Assembly: GCF_900107155.1 (NCBI RefSeq)
Contig: NZ_FNOX01000016.1
Coordinates: 12,595-76,594, forward strand
DNA length: 64,000 nt
Origin: Pseudomonas salomonii
Lineage (GTDB): Bacteria; Pseudomonadota; Gammaproteobacteria; Pseudomonadales; Pseudomonadaceae
Direction of reading: 5' to 3'
The notes below the pieces were generated by a model. That model saw only the letters and a program-made list of their open reading frames with translations. It did not search any database and was not told the DNA's origin. Of this stretch, positions 16,344-25,221 are shown one piece after another (the first letter of the stretch is position 1; the number at the start of each line of letters is the position of its first letter). The translations under genes were made by a program, and so were the position numbers.

Positions 16344-16835
16344 CTACAGGTGATAGAAATCCAGCACCGAGTTGATGGTGTCGTTGAGCAACAGTGCGTG
16401 CTTGCGGGTGATCAGCCAGCTGTCGCCATTCGGCTTGAGGTGGTACGTAGCAGGCCCGTAAAACTGCTCTGAGGTGGCCAGGCGATAGAACAGCGTGTGC
16501 CAGTTCAGCTTCACCTCCAGCGTGCCGTCTGCCTGCTCGGCGATCCGCACGTTATTGATCAAGTGCAAGGTGCGCGGCATCGGCGTGGCCGACGCCGCCT
16601 TGCCGGTGCGCAAACGGAACACGCGGTCTTCCAGGCCCGAACGGTTGGCGTAGTAGATCAGCGACATTTCGCGTTTGGGGTCGCGGGTGTACACGTGTTC
16701 CGAGTCCCATTGCGGCAGGTGAAACTCGCTCTGCGGGTCGAACAGCTGCACGTAGGCGTCCCAGTCCTGGGCGTCGCACAGTTCGGATTTGCGGTAGAAG
16801 AATTGCTCGATCCGGTACTGCAATTGGGCATCCAT
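16344..16835 (-). CDS. antB: Anthranilate 1,2-dioxygenase small subunit
   Basis: A 163-residue beta subunit of a ring-hydroxylating dioxygenase, with the cone-shaped fold of the family and no cofactor. It packs with AntA. DAYVQLFDPQSEFHLPQW and the C-terminal LLNDTINSVLDFYHL are typical. The ATG overlaps the antA stop (TGATG), indicating translational coupling; a GTG one codon earlier is less likely. Confidence 0.93.
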   Translation of the reverse strand: MDAQLQYRIEQFFYRKSELCDAQDWDAYVQLFDPQSEFHLPQWDSEHVYTRDPKREMSLIYYANRSGLEDRVFRLRTGKAASATPMPRTLHLINNVRIAEQADGTLEVKLNWHTLFYRLATSEQFYGPATYHLKPNGDSWLITRKHALLLNDTINSVLDFYHL

Positions 16836-18226
16836 CACTTCACCTCCCGCAGTGTCAGCGCTTGCTGGTCCAGGCCTTTGAGCAGAAATTGCTGCCAGTT
16901 ACGGTGCTGGTTCACATACAGCCCTTCGTGGGTGAATTCGGTGCCGGTCATGGCCGGTTGAATGCCGATGGCTTCGCTGTTCGGCGTAGGGCCGGTTTCC
17001 CAGCGATGGCTGCCCCGTGAGATATCGCTCCAGCGCTCCAGGCGGCCCTGGAAACCGCGTTGGGCTTCGCGAAACTCCACCAGATCATCCGGCGTACCCA
17101 TGCCTGACACGTTGAAGAAGTCCTCAAACTGGCGAATGCGGTTTTCGCGGTCGGCCTCCGACTCGTTTTTCACCCCCAGGCACTGGCTGATGATCTCGGT
17201 CTTGTTCCACGCCACCGGGCGGATGATGCGCAGCTGCGAGCTGATCTGGTCGAGAAAGAACAGGCTCGGGTAGATGTTCAGGTTGCGCAGGCGGTGCATC
17301 ATCCACTCGGCTTTCTGCTGGCCGTGTTCATCCACCAGGCGCGGCATGATGGTGGCGTAGCCCGAGCGCACGCCGGGGTTGGGCATGTCGCTGAACAACA
17401 CGCTGTGGCCGTTATTGAAGGCGAACCAGCCGTCATCGGTATTCGCGTCGCCGGCGCCGAGTTTGCTGTAGTCCAGGGTGCTGGCGGAGCCGCTGCCGTT
17501 TTCGGTATTCACCTGCTGGCGATGCTGCACCGTGGCCACGTAGTTGTAGTGCACGGTACTGACGTGATAACCGTCCAGGCCGTTTTCGTTTTGCAGCTTC
17601 CAGTTGCCGTCGTAGGTGTAGGCGGATTTGCCCGGCAGCACTTCCAGTTCACCGGTGGCGGACTGCGCGACCATCATGTCGAAGAACACTTTGGCGTCAC
17701 CGAGGAAGTCTTGCAGGCTGTCGGTGCCTTGCACGTTGAGGCTGATGAACACAAAGCCCTTGTAGCTTTCGATACGGGCTTTTTTCAGGCCGCGTGTGGC
17801 TTTGTCGAAACCTTCCGGGTACTCGCCCGGCGCCTTGACCTTCACCAGCCGGCCGTCGCTCTTGTAGCACCAGGCGTGGAACGGGCAGGTAAAGGTCGAT
17901 TGGTTGCCCTTGCCGACGCGCGTCAGCGTGGTGCCGCGATGCTGGCAGGCGTTGATCAGCGCATTGAGCTGGCCCTCGCCGTCGCGGGTGATGATCATCG
18001 GCTGGCGCCCGGCGCGCATCGTCACGAAGTCGTGGTTATTGGCCAGTTCGCTTTCGTGGCAGGCGTAGATCCAGTTTTTTTCGAAGATCAGTTCCATCTC
18101 CAGATCGAACAGTTCGGGCTCGGTGAACATGTCGCGGGCAATGCGGAACACTTCGTCCACCGGCCGAAAGTCCAGGCAACCTTCGATAAACGTTTTCCAC
18201 TGCTCGACGCTTCTTGCACCACTCAT
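16835..18226 (-). CDS. antA: Anthranilate 1,2-dioxygenase large subunit
   Basis: A 463-residue Rieske oxygenase alpha subunit that converts anthranilate to catechol, CO2 and NH3. Rieske ligands are C94-x-H96 and C114-x2-H117. The mononuclear iron site is in GLDGYHVSTVH (H221, H226), with D218 as the bridging aspartate. I chose the ATG at 18226 (MSGARSVEQW) because AAGGTG is 6 bases upstream; a GTG three codons earlier lacks one. It is first in the antABC operon, divergent from antR. Confidence 0.94.
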   Translation of the reverse strand: MSGARSVEQWKTFIEGCLDFRPVDEVFRIARDMFTEPELFDLEMELIFEKNWIYACHESELANNHDFVTMRAGRQPMIITRDGEGQLNALINACQHRGTTLTRVGKGNQSTFTCPFHAWCYKSDGRLVKVKAPGEYPEGFDKATRGLKKARIESYKGFVFISLNVQGTDSLQDFLGDAKVFFDMMVAQSATGELEVLPGKSAYTYDGNWKLQNENGLDGYHVSTVHYNYVATVQHRQQVNTENGSGSASTLDYSKLGAGDANTDDGWFAFNNGHSVLFSDMPNPGVRSGYATIMPRLVDEHGQQKAEWMMHRLRNLNIYPSLFFLDQISSQLRIIRPVAWNKTEIISQCLGVKNESEADRENRIRQFEDFFNVSGMGTPDDLVEFREAQRGFQGRLERWSDISRGSHRWETGPTPNSEAIGIQPAMTGTEFTHEGLYVNQHRNWQQFLLKGLDQQALTLREVK

Positions 18227-18539
18227 GGGAGGCACCTTTTTTGATAGGGGCTAATCGGTGGGTTATTAGAGGCAGTGGAGCAGGGCGCGGGCTATCCGCT
18301 TAATGGGGGAAGGCAGGCCGCAAAATTGGGCAGCAAATACCCAGTTCAGTGCGCCCAGGTGACGCCATGCGCTACTGTCCTACCAAGGGAAGGTCGCAAA
18401 CGCCTGCGGCTTATCCACATAGTCGACGGTTGCTATCCACCCGGTTGCATTCAGGCGGGCGTGGCGTAGAACTTGCTGTCGATTGCCAACGACGCGCCGC
18501 CAGAGCGCGCAACCGCCTAACCGCCGTGGGTGCACCCTG
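18227..18539. promoter_or_regulatory. Divergent antA/antR control region
   Basis: A 313-bp gap with three copies of a short motif, GGYNGCAAA: GGCCGCAAA at 18316, GGCAGCAAA at 18329 and GGTCGCAAA at 18392, all on the plus strand. Repeated half-sites in one orientation are what AraC-family activators use, so these are candidate AntR sites. No coding sequence is credible here. Confidence 0.45.
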
Positions 18540-19532
18540 ATGAGTAGCCATACACGCGAAATCCATATTCAACGCTTCGACCTGGAAGGCGCCTGCAGCT
18601 GGATGTCCGGCATTTGCGGGCCGCACCGCCTGGCGACAAGCACGCCCGAGCGCCTGCGTTTTCACCACAGCGCCAACGTGTTCAAGTCCCGCGCCACCAC
18701 CTTGGGCGTGATCGAATATGGCACCGACGTGACCATTGATATCGAAGACGCCGAGCACTTCAGCAGCTACAGCCTGAGCCTGCCCTTGGTGGGCGAGCAG
18801 GAATTGAGCAAGAACGGCGAGCGCTTGAGCTCCAACCGTGACCAAGGCGTGATTTTGTCGCCTAACGAGCATCAGGTACTGGCGATATCCGGTGATTGTC
18901 GCAAATTGCAGGTGGTGATTACGCGGGCGGCGATGAGTGAGTCGCTGGAAGGGTTGCTGCAACGGCCGATTGAAGCGCCACTGCGTTTTGAGTCGGTGAT
19001 GGATGCCGTGGACGGTGCTTCGGCGTCGTGGTGGCGCATGGCGCGCTACTTTATTGCCGAGCTTGAGTGCAGCAGCGAGTTGTATGAGCAGGCGGCGTTT
19101 ACGCGGGATCTGGAAAGCTCGCTGATCAAGGGGTTGATCCTGGCCCAGCCGAACAACTATTCGGAAGAACTGCGCGCCGTGCTGGGCGTGAAGCTGCCGC
19201 ACTATTTGATCCGGGCCCGGCAATACATCCACGACAACGCCCGCGAGGCAGTGAATTTGGAAGACCTGGAAGTGGCCGCGGGTGTGTCGCGGTTCAAGCT
19301 GTTCGATGCGTTTCGCAAATACTTTGCGCTGTCGCCGATGGCTTACCTGAAGAAGTACCGGCTGGGTGCCGTGCGCCAGGAGATCCTCGAGCACGGTTCA
19401 ATCCGCACCATCTCCGAGATCGCGCTGGGCTGGGGCTTTACCCACTTGGGACGGTTTTCGGCGGAGTACCGCAAGTTGTTTGATGAATCCCCCAGCCAGA
19501 CCCTGCAGCGCAAGCGCCTGCGCAGCATTTGA
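18540..19532 (+). CDS. antR: AraC-family activator of ant genes
   Basis: A 330-residue AraC/XylS regulator. The N-terminal part is the AraC-binding-like sensor domain and the C-terminal 100 residues hold two helix-turn-helices (NLEDLEVAAGVSRFKLFDAFRKYFALSPMAYLKKYRL and ISEIALGWGFTHLGRFSAEYRK). It is divergent from antA with the same organisation as P. aeruginosa antR, which activates antABC with anthranilate as effector. The ATG at 18540 is the family-like start; the frame is open slightly upstream. Confidence 0.88.
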   Translation: MSSHTREIHIQRFDLEGACSWMSGICGPHRLATSTPERLRFHHSANVFKSRATTLGVIEYGTDVTIDIEDAEHFSSYSLSLPLVGEQELSKNGERLSSNRDQGVILSPNEHQVLAISGDCRKLQVVITRAAMSESLEGLLQRPIEAPLRFESVMDAVDGASASWWRMARYFIAELECSSELYEQAAFTRDLESSLIKGLILAQPNNYSEELRAVLGVKLPHYLIRARQYIHDNAREAVNLEDLEVAAGVSRFKLFDAFRKYFALSPMAYLKKYRLGAVRQEILEHGSIRTISEIALGWGFTHLGRFSAEYRKLFDESPSQTLQRKRLRSI

Positions 19533-19550
19533 AAACAATGAAGATCAAAC

Positions 19551-19640
19551 TGTGGGAGCTGGCTTGCCTGCGATGGCGGTGGACCTGTTGGCATCTTGGT
19601 TAACTGACCCACCGCTATCGCAGGCAAGCCAGCTCCCACA
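19551..19640. repeat. REP doublet
   Basis: Inverted pair of GTGGGAGCTGGCTTGCC cores between antR and catR. Confidence 0.85.
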
Positions 19641-19665
19641 GGGGAATTGCATTGTTTGGGAGAAC

Positions 19666-20541
19666 TTAGATCAACTCCTCAACCAACTGCAAACAATGAC
19701 TCAGCCCTGGCGACTGATCCTTCACGCGCCGGCTCAGGATAATCGGCGAAGTCGCAGTGGCTTCCACAATCGGCGTGTAGCCGATGTCCGCCCGGTGCAG
19801 CACCTGCACCGAGGCCGGCACCAGCGTCACGCCCATCCCTGCGCCCACCAGCCCGATCGCCGTCTGCAACTCGTTGGTCCACTGCGCCACTTTGAGGCTC
19901 AAGCCATGGGCGTCGAACAGCGCGATCACATGGTCGGCATAGCTGGGGCGCGGGTTGCCGGGGTAGAGCACAAAGGGCTCTGCGGCCAATTGCGCGAGGG
20001 TGGCGGGCGCGCCGAGCAGCGAGTGGCCGGCGGGCAATACGGCCACCAGTCGGTCTTCCACCAGCACGCGCTGGACGATGGCCGGGTCGTCGATGCGAAT
20101 GCGCCCGAAGCCCACATCGATGCGCCCGGCCTTGAGCGCTTCGACTTGCTGCAAGGTGGTCATCTCCGACAAGCCCAGCTCCAGCTCCAGCGCCTCATGG
20201 TTGCGCAGCCGCCGAATCAACTCCGGCAGCACGCCGTACAGGGTCGAGGGTGCGAAGCCGATGCCCAGCCAGGTCTTTTCGCCCTGGCCGATGCGCCGCG
20301 TGGTGTCGCAGACTTTAGCCAGTTGTTCCAGCAGCACATTGGCGTGCTCATAGAAAAACCGCCCGGCCTCGGTCAGCCGCAACGGGCGGCCGCGTTCCAG
20401 CAGAATCACGCCCAGTTCATCTTCCAGTTGCTGGATCTGCCGGCTCAACGGCGGCTGGGCGATGTGCAGGCGAACGGCGGCGCGGGTGAAGTTGAGGGTT
20501 TCACCCAGCACCTGGAAATAGCGCAGATGACGCAGTTCCAT
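19666..20541 (-). CDS. catR: LysR activator of catBCA
   Basis: A 291-residue LysR protein of the CatR/BenM branch. The N-terminal MELRHLRYFQVLGETLNFTRAA and RLHIAQPPLSRQIQQLE segments are characteristic of regulators responding to cis,cis-muconate. AAGGAG precedes the ATG at 20541. It is divergent from catB with a canonical LysR box between them, so muconate-dependent activation of catBCA is expected from family knowledge. Confidence 0.93.
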   Translation of the reverse strand: MELRHLRYFQVLGETLNFTRAAVRLHIAQPPLSRQIQQLEDELGVILLERGRPLRLTEAGRFFYEHANVLLEQLAKVCDTTRRIGQGEKTWLGIGFAPSTLYGVLPELIRRLRNHEALELELGLSEMTTLQQVEALKAGRIDVGFGRIRIDDPAIVQRVLVEDRLVAVLPAGHSLLGAPATLAQLAAEPFVLYPGNPRPSYADHVIALFDAHGLSLKVAQWTNELQTAIGLVGAGMGVTLVPASVQVLHRADIGYTPIVEATATSPIILSRRVKDQSPGLSHCLQLVEELI

Positions 20542-20554
20542 GACGGCTCCTTTC

Positions 20555-20569
20555 ATACCTTGAGGGTAT
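20555..20569. promoter_or_regulatory. CatR recognition site
   Basis: Perfect interrupted palindrome ATACC-TTGAG-GGTAT matching the LysR T-N11-A rule (T20556, A20568). It lies 14 bp from the catR start and 75 bp upstream of catB, as for known cat promoters. Confidence 0.75.
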
Positions 20570-20643
20570 TGTGCGAGACCCATTCTATATTGGAAGCCTT
20601 TAAAAATACGGCACAGAATCGGCTCAAACCTATAAAGAACCCA

Positions 20644-21783
20644 ATGGGTATAGCCATGCCGATTTGCGCCATCGAGTCGATCGAGACCATCATCGTCGAC
20701 CTCCCCACCATTCGCCCGCACAAGCTGGCGATGCACACTATGCAAAACCAGACGCTGGTGATCATCCGCCTGCGTTGCGCCGACGGCATTGAAGGCATCG
20801 GTGAGTCCACCACCATCGGCGGTTTGAGTTACGGCAACGAAAGCCCGGACAGCATCAAGGTCAACATTGACCGTCACTTCGCGCCGCTGCTGATCGGCCA
20901 GGACGCAAGCAATATCAACGCGGCCATGTTGCGCCTGGAGCGCAGCATTCGCGGCAACACCTTTGCCAAATCCGGCATCGAAAGCGCCTTGCTCGATGCA
21001 CTGGGCAAACGCCTGAACCTGCCGGTGAGCGAGCTGCTCGGCGGGCGCGTGCGCGACGCCTTGCCGGTGGCCTGGACCTTGGCCAGCGGCAACACCGAAC
21101 AGGACATCGCCGAAGCCGAAAAGATGCTCGACCTGCGCCGCCATCGTATCTTCAAGTTGAAGATCGGCGCCGGTGAGGTCAGCCGCGACCTGGCCCATGT
21201 GCTCGCGATCAAAAAAGCCCTGGGCGAACGCGCCAGTGTGCGCGTCGACGTCAACCAGGCCTGGGACGAAGCCGTGGCCCTGCGCGCCTGCAAGGTGCTG
21301 GGCGATAACGGCGTCGACCTGATCGAGCAGCCGATTTCGCGCAACAACCGTGGCGGCATGGCCCGGCTCAACCTGTCGAGCCCGGCGCCGATCATGGCCG
21401 ATGAGTCCATTGAGTGTGTGGAGGACGCCTTCAACCTGGCCCGCGAGGGCGCGGCTTCAGTGTTCGCGCTCAAGATCGCCAAAAACGGCGGCCCGCGTGC
21501 GCTGTTGCGCACCGCCGCAATTGCCGAGGCGGCGGGCATTGGCCTGTACGGCGGCACCATGCTCGAAGGCGGCATCGGCACGTTGGCGTCGGCGCATGCC
21601 TTCCTCACCTTGAACACGCTGGCGTGGGGCACCGAACTGTTCGGCCCGCTGCTGCTGACCGAAGACATCCTCAGCGAGCCGCCGGTGTACCGCGATTTCG
21701 AGCTGCATGTGTCCACCGCACCGGGCCTGGGCCTGGCCATTGATGAAGAGCGTTTGGCGTTCTTTCGTCGTGACACACACTAA
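20644..21783 (+). CDS. catB: Muconate cycloisomerase
   Basis: A 379-residue enolase-superfamily enzyme converting cis,cis-muconate to (+)-muconolactone with Mn2+. Visible catalytic residues: K171 and K173 (KLKIG), metal ligands D202, E228 and D253, and K277 (ALKIAKNGG). IVDLPTIRPHKLAMHTM is a family signature. An ATG at 20656 would give a protein the length of the P. putida enzyme and is an alternative start; neither start has a strong Shine-Dalgarno. The frame is open far upstream through catR, but those codons are antisense to catR. First gene of catBCA. Confidence 0.95.
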   Translation: MGIAMPICAIESIETIIVDLPTIRPHKLAMHTMQNQTLVIIRLRCADGIEGIGESTTIGGLSYGNESPDSIKVNIDRHFAPLLIGQDASNINAAMLRLERSIRGNTFAKSGIESALLDALGKRLNLPVSELLGGRVRDALPVAWTLASGNTEQDIAEAEKMLDLRRHRIFKLKIGAGEVSRDLAHVLAIKKALGERASVRVDVNQAWDEAVALRACKVLGDNGVDLIEQPISRNNRGGMARLNLSSPAPIMADESIECVEDAFNLAREGAASVFALKIAKNGGPRALLRTAAIAEAAGIGLYGGTMLEGGIGTLASAHAFLTLNTLAWGTELFGPLLLTEDILSEPPVYRDFELHVSTAPGLGLAIDEERLAFFRRDTH

Positions 21784-21795
21784 GAGGCGCCTGCC

Positions 21796-22086
21796 ATGTT
21801 GTTCCACGTAAAAATGACCGTGAACCTGCCGCTGGACATGAACCCCGAGCGCGCCGCCAGCCTCAAGGCCGAGGAGAAAGCCCTGGCGCAGCGCCTGCAA
21901 CAGGAGGGCAAATGGCGCCACCTGTGGCGCATCGCCGGGCACTACGCCAACTACAGCGTATTCGACGTCGACAGCGTGCAAGACCTGCACGACCTGCTGA
22001 TGCAACTGCCGCTTTTTCCCTACATGGCCATCGAAGTGAACGCCCTGTGCCGCCACCCTTCGTCGATCCATGAGGACGACCGTTAA
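21796..22086 (+). CDS. catC: Muconolactone delta-isomerase
   Basis: A 96-residue protein of exactly the family length, forming the decameric isomerase that converts muconolactone to 3-oxoadipate enol-lactone. MLFHVKMTVNLPLDM and GKWRHLWRIAGHYANYSVFDV are conserved. It is 12 bp after catB. Confidence 0.96.
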   Translation: MLFHVKMTVNLPLDMNPERAASLKAEEKALAQRLQQEGKWRHLWRIAGHYANYSVFDVDSVQDLHDLLMQLPLFPYMAIEVNALCRHPSSIHEDDR

Positions 22087-22127
22087 GCCCGTTTGCACCC
22101 AATAATTACAAGATGAGGATTTGCACC

Positions 22128-23057
22128 ATGTCCATCCGACTGTCCCAGACTGCCCATGCCCAGGCGTTTCTCGAAGAAGCCAGCGGCAACCATAACGACG
22201 GCGGCAACCCGCGCGCCAAGGCGCTGATCTATCGGATCCTGCGCGATACGGTAAACATCATCGAAGACCTGGAAGTGACCCCGGAAGAGTTCTGGAAGGC
22301 GGTCAATTACCTCAACGAATTGGGTAAAAATCAGGAAGCGGGTTTGCTCGCCGCCGGCTTGGGCCTGGAGCATTACCTGGACCTGTTGATGGACGCTGCG
22401 GACCAAGAGGCCGGCAAATCCGGTGGCACGCCCCGCACCATCGAAGGCCCGCTGTACGTGGCGGGTGCGCCACTGAGCCACTACGAAGCGCGGCTGGACG
22501 ATGGCAAGGACGACGCGGTGCCGCTGTTTATGCGCGGGCAAGTGCGGGGCACCGATGGCAAGCCGTTGGCGGGCGCGATTGTGGATGTGTGGCAGGCCAA
22601 CACGGGTGGCACCTATTCGTGGTTTGACCCGACGCAATCGGAGTTCAACCTGCGTCGGCGCATCGAGACCGATGCCCAGGGCAACTACCGTTTTCGCAGC
22701 ATCGTGCCGTCGGGCTATGGCTGCCCGCCGACCGGGCCGACGCAGCAGTTGCTCGACCAGTTGGGGCGCCACGGGCAACGGCCGGCGCATATTCACTTCT
22801 TCATCTCGGCGCCGGGGCACCGGCACTTGACCACGCAGATCAACCTGTCGGACGACCCGTACCTGCATGATGATTTTGCCTACGCGACGCGCGATGAGTT
22901 GATCGCCGAGATTCGCTTTAGTGACGATCAGCAATTGGCGCGGGAGTTTGGGGTGCAAGGGCGGTTTGCGCAGATTGATTTTGACTTTGAGTTGCAGCTG
23001 GCGGACGCGCCGGTAGAGCAAAAGCGCATGCAGCGCGTTCGCGCCCTCGAAGACTGA
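22128..23057 (+). CDS. catA: Catechol 1,2-dioxygenase
   Basis: A 309-residue intradiol dioxygenase that cleaves catechol to cis,cis-muconate using Fe(III). The iron ligands are visible: Y163, Y197, H221 and H223 (HIHFF). The ATG at 22128 (MSIRLSQTAHAQ) follows GAGGAT and matches the family start; an upstream ATG at 22113 is less likely. Third gene of catBCA. catD (enol-lactone hydrolase) is not in the window. Confidence 0.96.
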   Translation: MSIRLSQTAHAQAFLEEASGNHNDGGNPRAKALIYRILRDTVNIIEDLEVTPEEFWKAVNYLNELGKNQEAGLLAAGLGLEHYLDLLMDAADQEAGKSGGTPRTIEGPLYVAGAPLSHYEARLDDGKDDAVPLFMRGQVRGTDGKPLAGAIVDVWQANTGGTYSWFDPTQSEFNLRRRIETDAQGNYRFRSIVPSGYGCPPTGPTQQLLDQLGRHGQRPAHIHFFISAPGHRHLTTQINLSDDPYLHDDFAYATRDELIAEIRFSDDQQLAREFGVQGRFAQIDFDFELQLADAPVEQKRMQRVRALED

Positions 23058-23072
23058 TTAAACGCGCAAGAT

Positions 23073-23179
23073 CGTTCCCACGCTCGGCGTGGGAATGCCG
23101 CCCAGGACGCTCCGCGTCCGCTCTTAAAGGCGTGACGCAGAGCGTCACAGGAGGCGTTCCCACGCAGAGCGTGGGAACG
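23073..23179. repeat. Complete four-hairpin repeat element (107 bp)
   Basis: Same architecture as 3374-3479 but inverted: the internal hairpins come in the order GGACGC-TCC-GCGTCC then GTGACGC-AGA-GCGTCAC, between two CCCACGC/GCGTGGG end hairpins. Confidence 0.85.
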
Positions 23180-23188
23180 AGCATCTGG

Positions 23189-23662
23189 TTATTTGCGCAC
23201 CACCAGATCCAACACCTCATCCCGATCCTTGATCTTCTGCAACACTATTTCCGAACGAATATCCATCACCCCGGCCGTGCGGTTCAGGTGGTTCACGATA
23301 AAGTCGGAAAAGTGCTTGAGGTTGCGCGCCTGCACGCGCAATACATAGTTGCTGGCGCCGGTGATCACATAGGCACTGGCCACCTCCGGCCACCCCTGCA
23401 CCTTCTTGATAAAGGTCTCGTGCCAGTCCTCCACATCCTGGCGCAACGACAGGTGCACGATGGCCTCAAGCTCAATCCCCAACTGCTCGGCATTCAACAC
23501 GGCGCGGTAGCCGCTGATGATTCCTTCGCTCTCCAGCAGGCGCAAACGGCGCAGGCAGGCGGAGGGCGACAGGGCGACTTTTTCCGCCAATTCCTGGTTG
23601 CTGATGCGCCCATCCTGTTGCAAAAAATGCAGGAGGCGCAGGTCGGTGGCGTCGAGAATCAT
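23189..23662 (-). CDS. kynR: Lrp/AsnC regulator of kynurenine genes
   Basis: A 157-residue Lrp/AsnC protein: N-terminal helix-turn-helix (LDATDLRLLHFLQQDGRISNQELAEKVALSPSACLRRL) and C-terminal RAM ligand-binding domain. It lies divergent from kynU, the arrangement of P. aeruginosa kynR, whose protein responds to kynurenine. The symbol is assigned by this context and family. Confidence 0.85.
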   Translation of the reverse strand: MILDATDLRLLHFLQQDGRISNQELAEKVALSPSACLRRLRLLESEGIISGYRAVLNAEQLGIELEAIVHLSLRQDVEDWHETFIKKVQGWPEVASAYVITGASNYVLRVQARNLKHFSDFIVNHLNRTAGVMDIRSEIVLQKIKDRDEVLDLVVRK

Positions 23663-23692
23663 GGTTAGAATAAATCCGCGTGTTTGGGGGTT

Positions 23693-23704
23693 AAATTCGA
23701 ATTT
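23693..23704. promoter_or_regulatory. Candidate KynR site in kynR-kynU region
   Basis: Perfect 12-bp palindrome AAATTCGAATTT, with a second AT-rich segment (CGAAAATTCTC) near 23741. The divergent 144-bp region is where an autoregulated Lrp-family protein would bind. Confidence 0.4.
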
Positions 23705-23806
23705 CCTACAGCTTAATTAGCCTGTTACCTACCACTTTGCACGAAAATTCTCTAAAGCTTCGTTCATTATTTGGTCCATCCTCACTTATAAAAATCAGGA
23801 CGCCCC

Positions 23807-25057
23807 ATGACCACTCGAAGCCACTGCCAAGCCCTCGACGCCCAGGACCCGCTGGCGCCACTGCGTCAGCAGTTTGCCTTGCCTGCGGGCGTGATCTACC
23901 TCGATGGCAACTCTCTGGGCGCACGCCCGGTAGCGGCGTTGGCGCGAGCGCAGCAGGTGATCGCCGAGGAGTGGGGCAATGGCTTGATTCGCAGCTGGAA
24001 CAGCGCCGGTTGGGCCGACTTGTCCCAACGCCTGGGCAACCGCCTGGCGCCGCTGATCGGCGCGCGTGACGGTGAAGTGGTGATTACCGATACCACCTCG
24101 ATCAACCTGTTCAAGGTGCTCAGCGCTGCCTTGAGCGTACAGCGCCAACGCGAGCCTGCGCGCAAGGTGATCGTCAGCGAGGCGAGTAACTTCCCCACCG
24201 ACCTGTACATCGCCGAGGGCCTGGCCGAGCTGTTGCAACAGGGCTATTCCCTGCGCTTGGTCAACAGCCCGGACGAACTGCCCCAAGCCATCGGCCAGGA
24301 CGTGGCGGTGGTGATGCTCACCCACGTCAATTACAAGACCGGCTACATGTACGACATGCAGGCGCTCACCGCCCTGAGCCATGAATGCGGCGCGCTGAGT
24401 ATCTGGGACCTGGCGCATTCGGCGGGCGCGGTGCCCATCGATCTGCATCACGCCAGTGCTGACTATGCAATTGGCTGCACCTACAAATACCTGAACGGCG
24501 GGCCTGGCTCCCAGGCGTTCGTGTGGGTCAACCCGGCGTTGGTGGATGTGGTGCGCCAGCCGTTGTCGGGCTGGTTCGGTCACTCGCGCCAGTTCGCCAT
24601 GGAAGCTCAATACGCGCCAAGCGCCGGCATCGCGCGCTACCTGTGCGGCACACAACCGATCACCTCGTTGGCCATGGTCGAATGCGGCCTGGAGATTTTT
24701 GCCCAGACCGACATGGCCAGCCTGCGCAGCAAATCCCTGGCCTTGACCGACCTGTTTGTCGCGCTGGTCGAAGCCCGTTGCGCCGCCCACGGCCTGGTGC
24801 TGATTACGCCGCGTGAGCATGCCAAGCGCGGCAGCCATGTGAGTTTCGAACACCCGGAAGGTTATGCGGTGATCCAGGCCTTGATTGCCCGTGGGGTGAT
24901 CGGTGATTACCGCGAGCCGCGCATCATGCGTTTTGGATTTACGCCGTTGTATACGAGCTATACCGAGGTATTTGACGCCGTGGAGATCCTGGGCGAAATC
25001 CTCGACAACCACACCTGGGACCAGCCGCAATTCAAAGTGCGCAACAGCGTCACTTAA
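23807..25057 (+). CDS. kynU: Kynureninase
   Basis: A 416-residue fold-type-I PLP enzyme that cleaves kynurenine to anthranilate and alanine. The PLP lysine is K227 in GCTYKYLNGGPG, the same number as in the characterised P. fluorescens enzyme. VIYLDGNSLGARP and SNFPTDLYIAEGL are family motifs. It starts the second kyn transcription unit, ahead of an amino acid permease, and supplies the substrate of AntABC. Confidence 0.96.
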   Translation: MTTRSHCQALDAQDPLAPLRQQFALPAGVIYLDGNSLGARPVAALARAQQVIAEEWGNGLIRSWNSAGWADLSQRLGNRLAPLIGARDGEVVITDTTSINLFKVLSAALSVQRQREPARKVIVSEASNFPTDLYIAEGLAELLQQGYSLRLVNSPDELPQAIGQDVAVVMLTHVNYKTGYMYDMQALTALSHECGALSIWDLAHSAGAVPIDLHHASADYAIGCTYKYLNGGPGSQAFVWVNPALVDVVRQPLSGWFGHSRQFAMEAQYAPSAGIARYLCGTQPITSLAMVECGLEIFAQTDMASLRSKSLALTDLFVALVEARCAAHGLVLITPREHAKRGSHVSFEHPEGYAVIQALIARGVIGDYREPRIMRFGFTPLYTSYTEVFDAVEILGEILDNHTWDQPQFKVRNSVT

Positions 25058-25075
25058 GTACAACACGAATCAAAA

Positions 25076-25164
25076 TGTGGGAGCGGGCTTGCTCGCGAAT
25101 GCGGTGGAACAGCCGGCACATGCATTAACTGACACACCGCATTCGCGAGCAAGCCCGCTCCCAC
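25076..25164. repeat. REP doublet
   Basis: Inverted pair of GTGGGAGCGGGCTTGCTCGCGAATGCGGTG cores (written here as a core; the pair is near-perfect) between kynU and the permease. Confidence 0.85.
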
Positions 25165-25221
25165 AGGGAATCTGCGTCAATATCCAAACAGTGCAATCAC
25201 AATAATAAAGGGGCACACCAC

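Noticed and set aside
17294..18244. 316-codon plus-strand frame opposite antA
   Set aside because: Shadow of antA, whose Rieske and mononuclear iron motifs prove the real strand.
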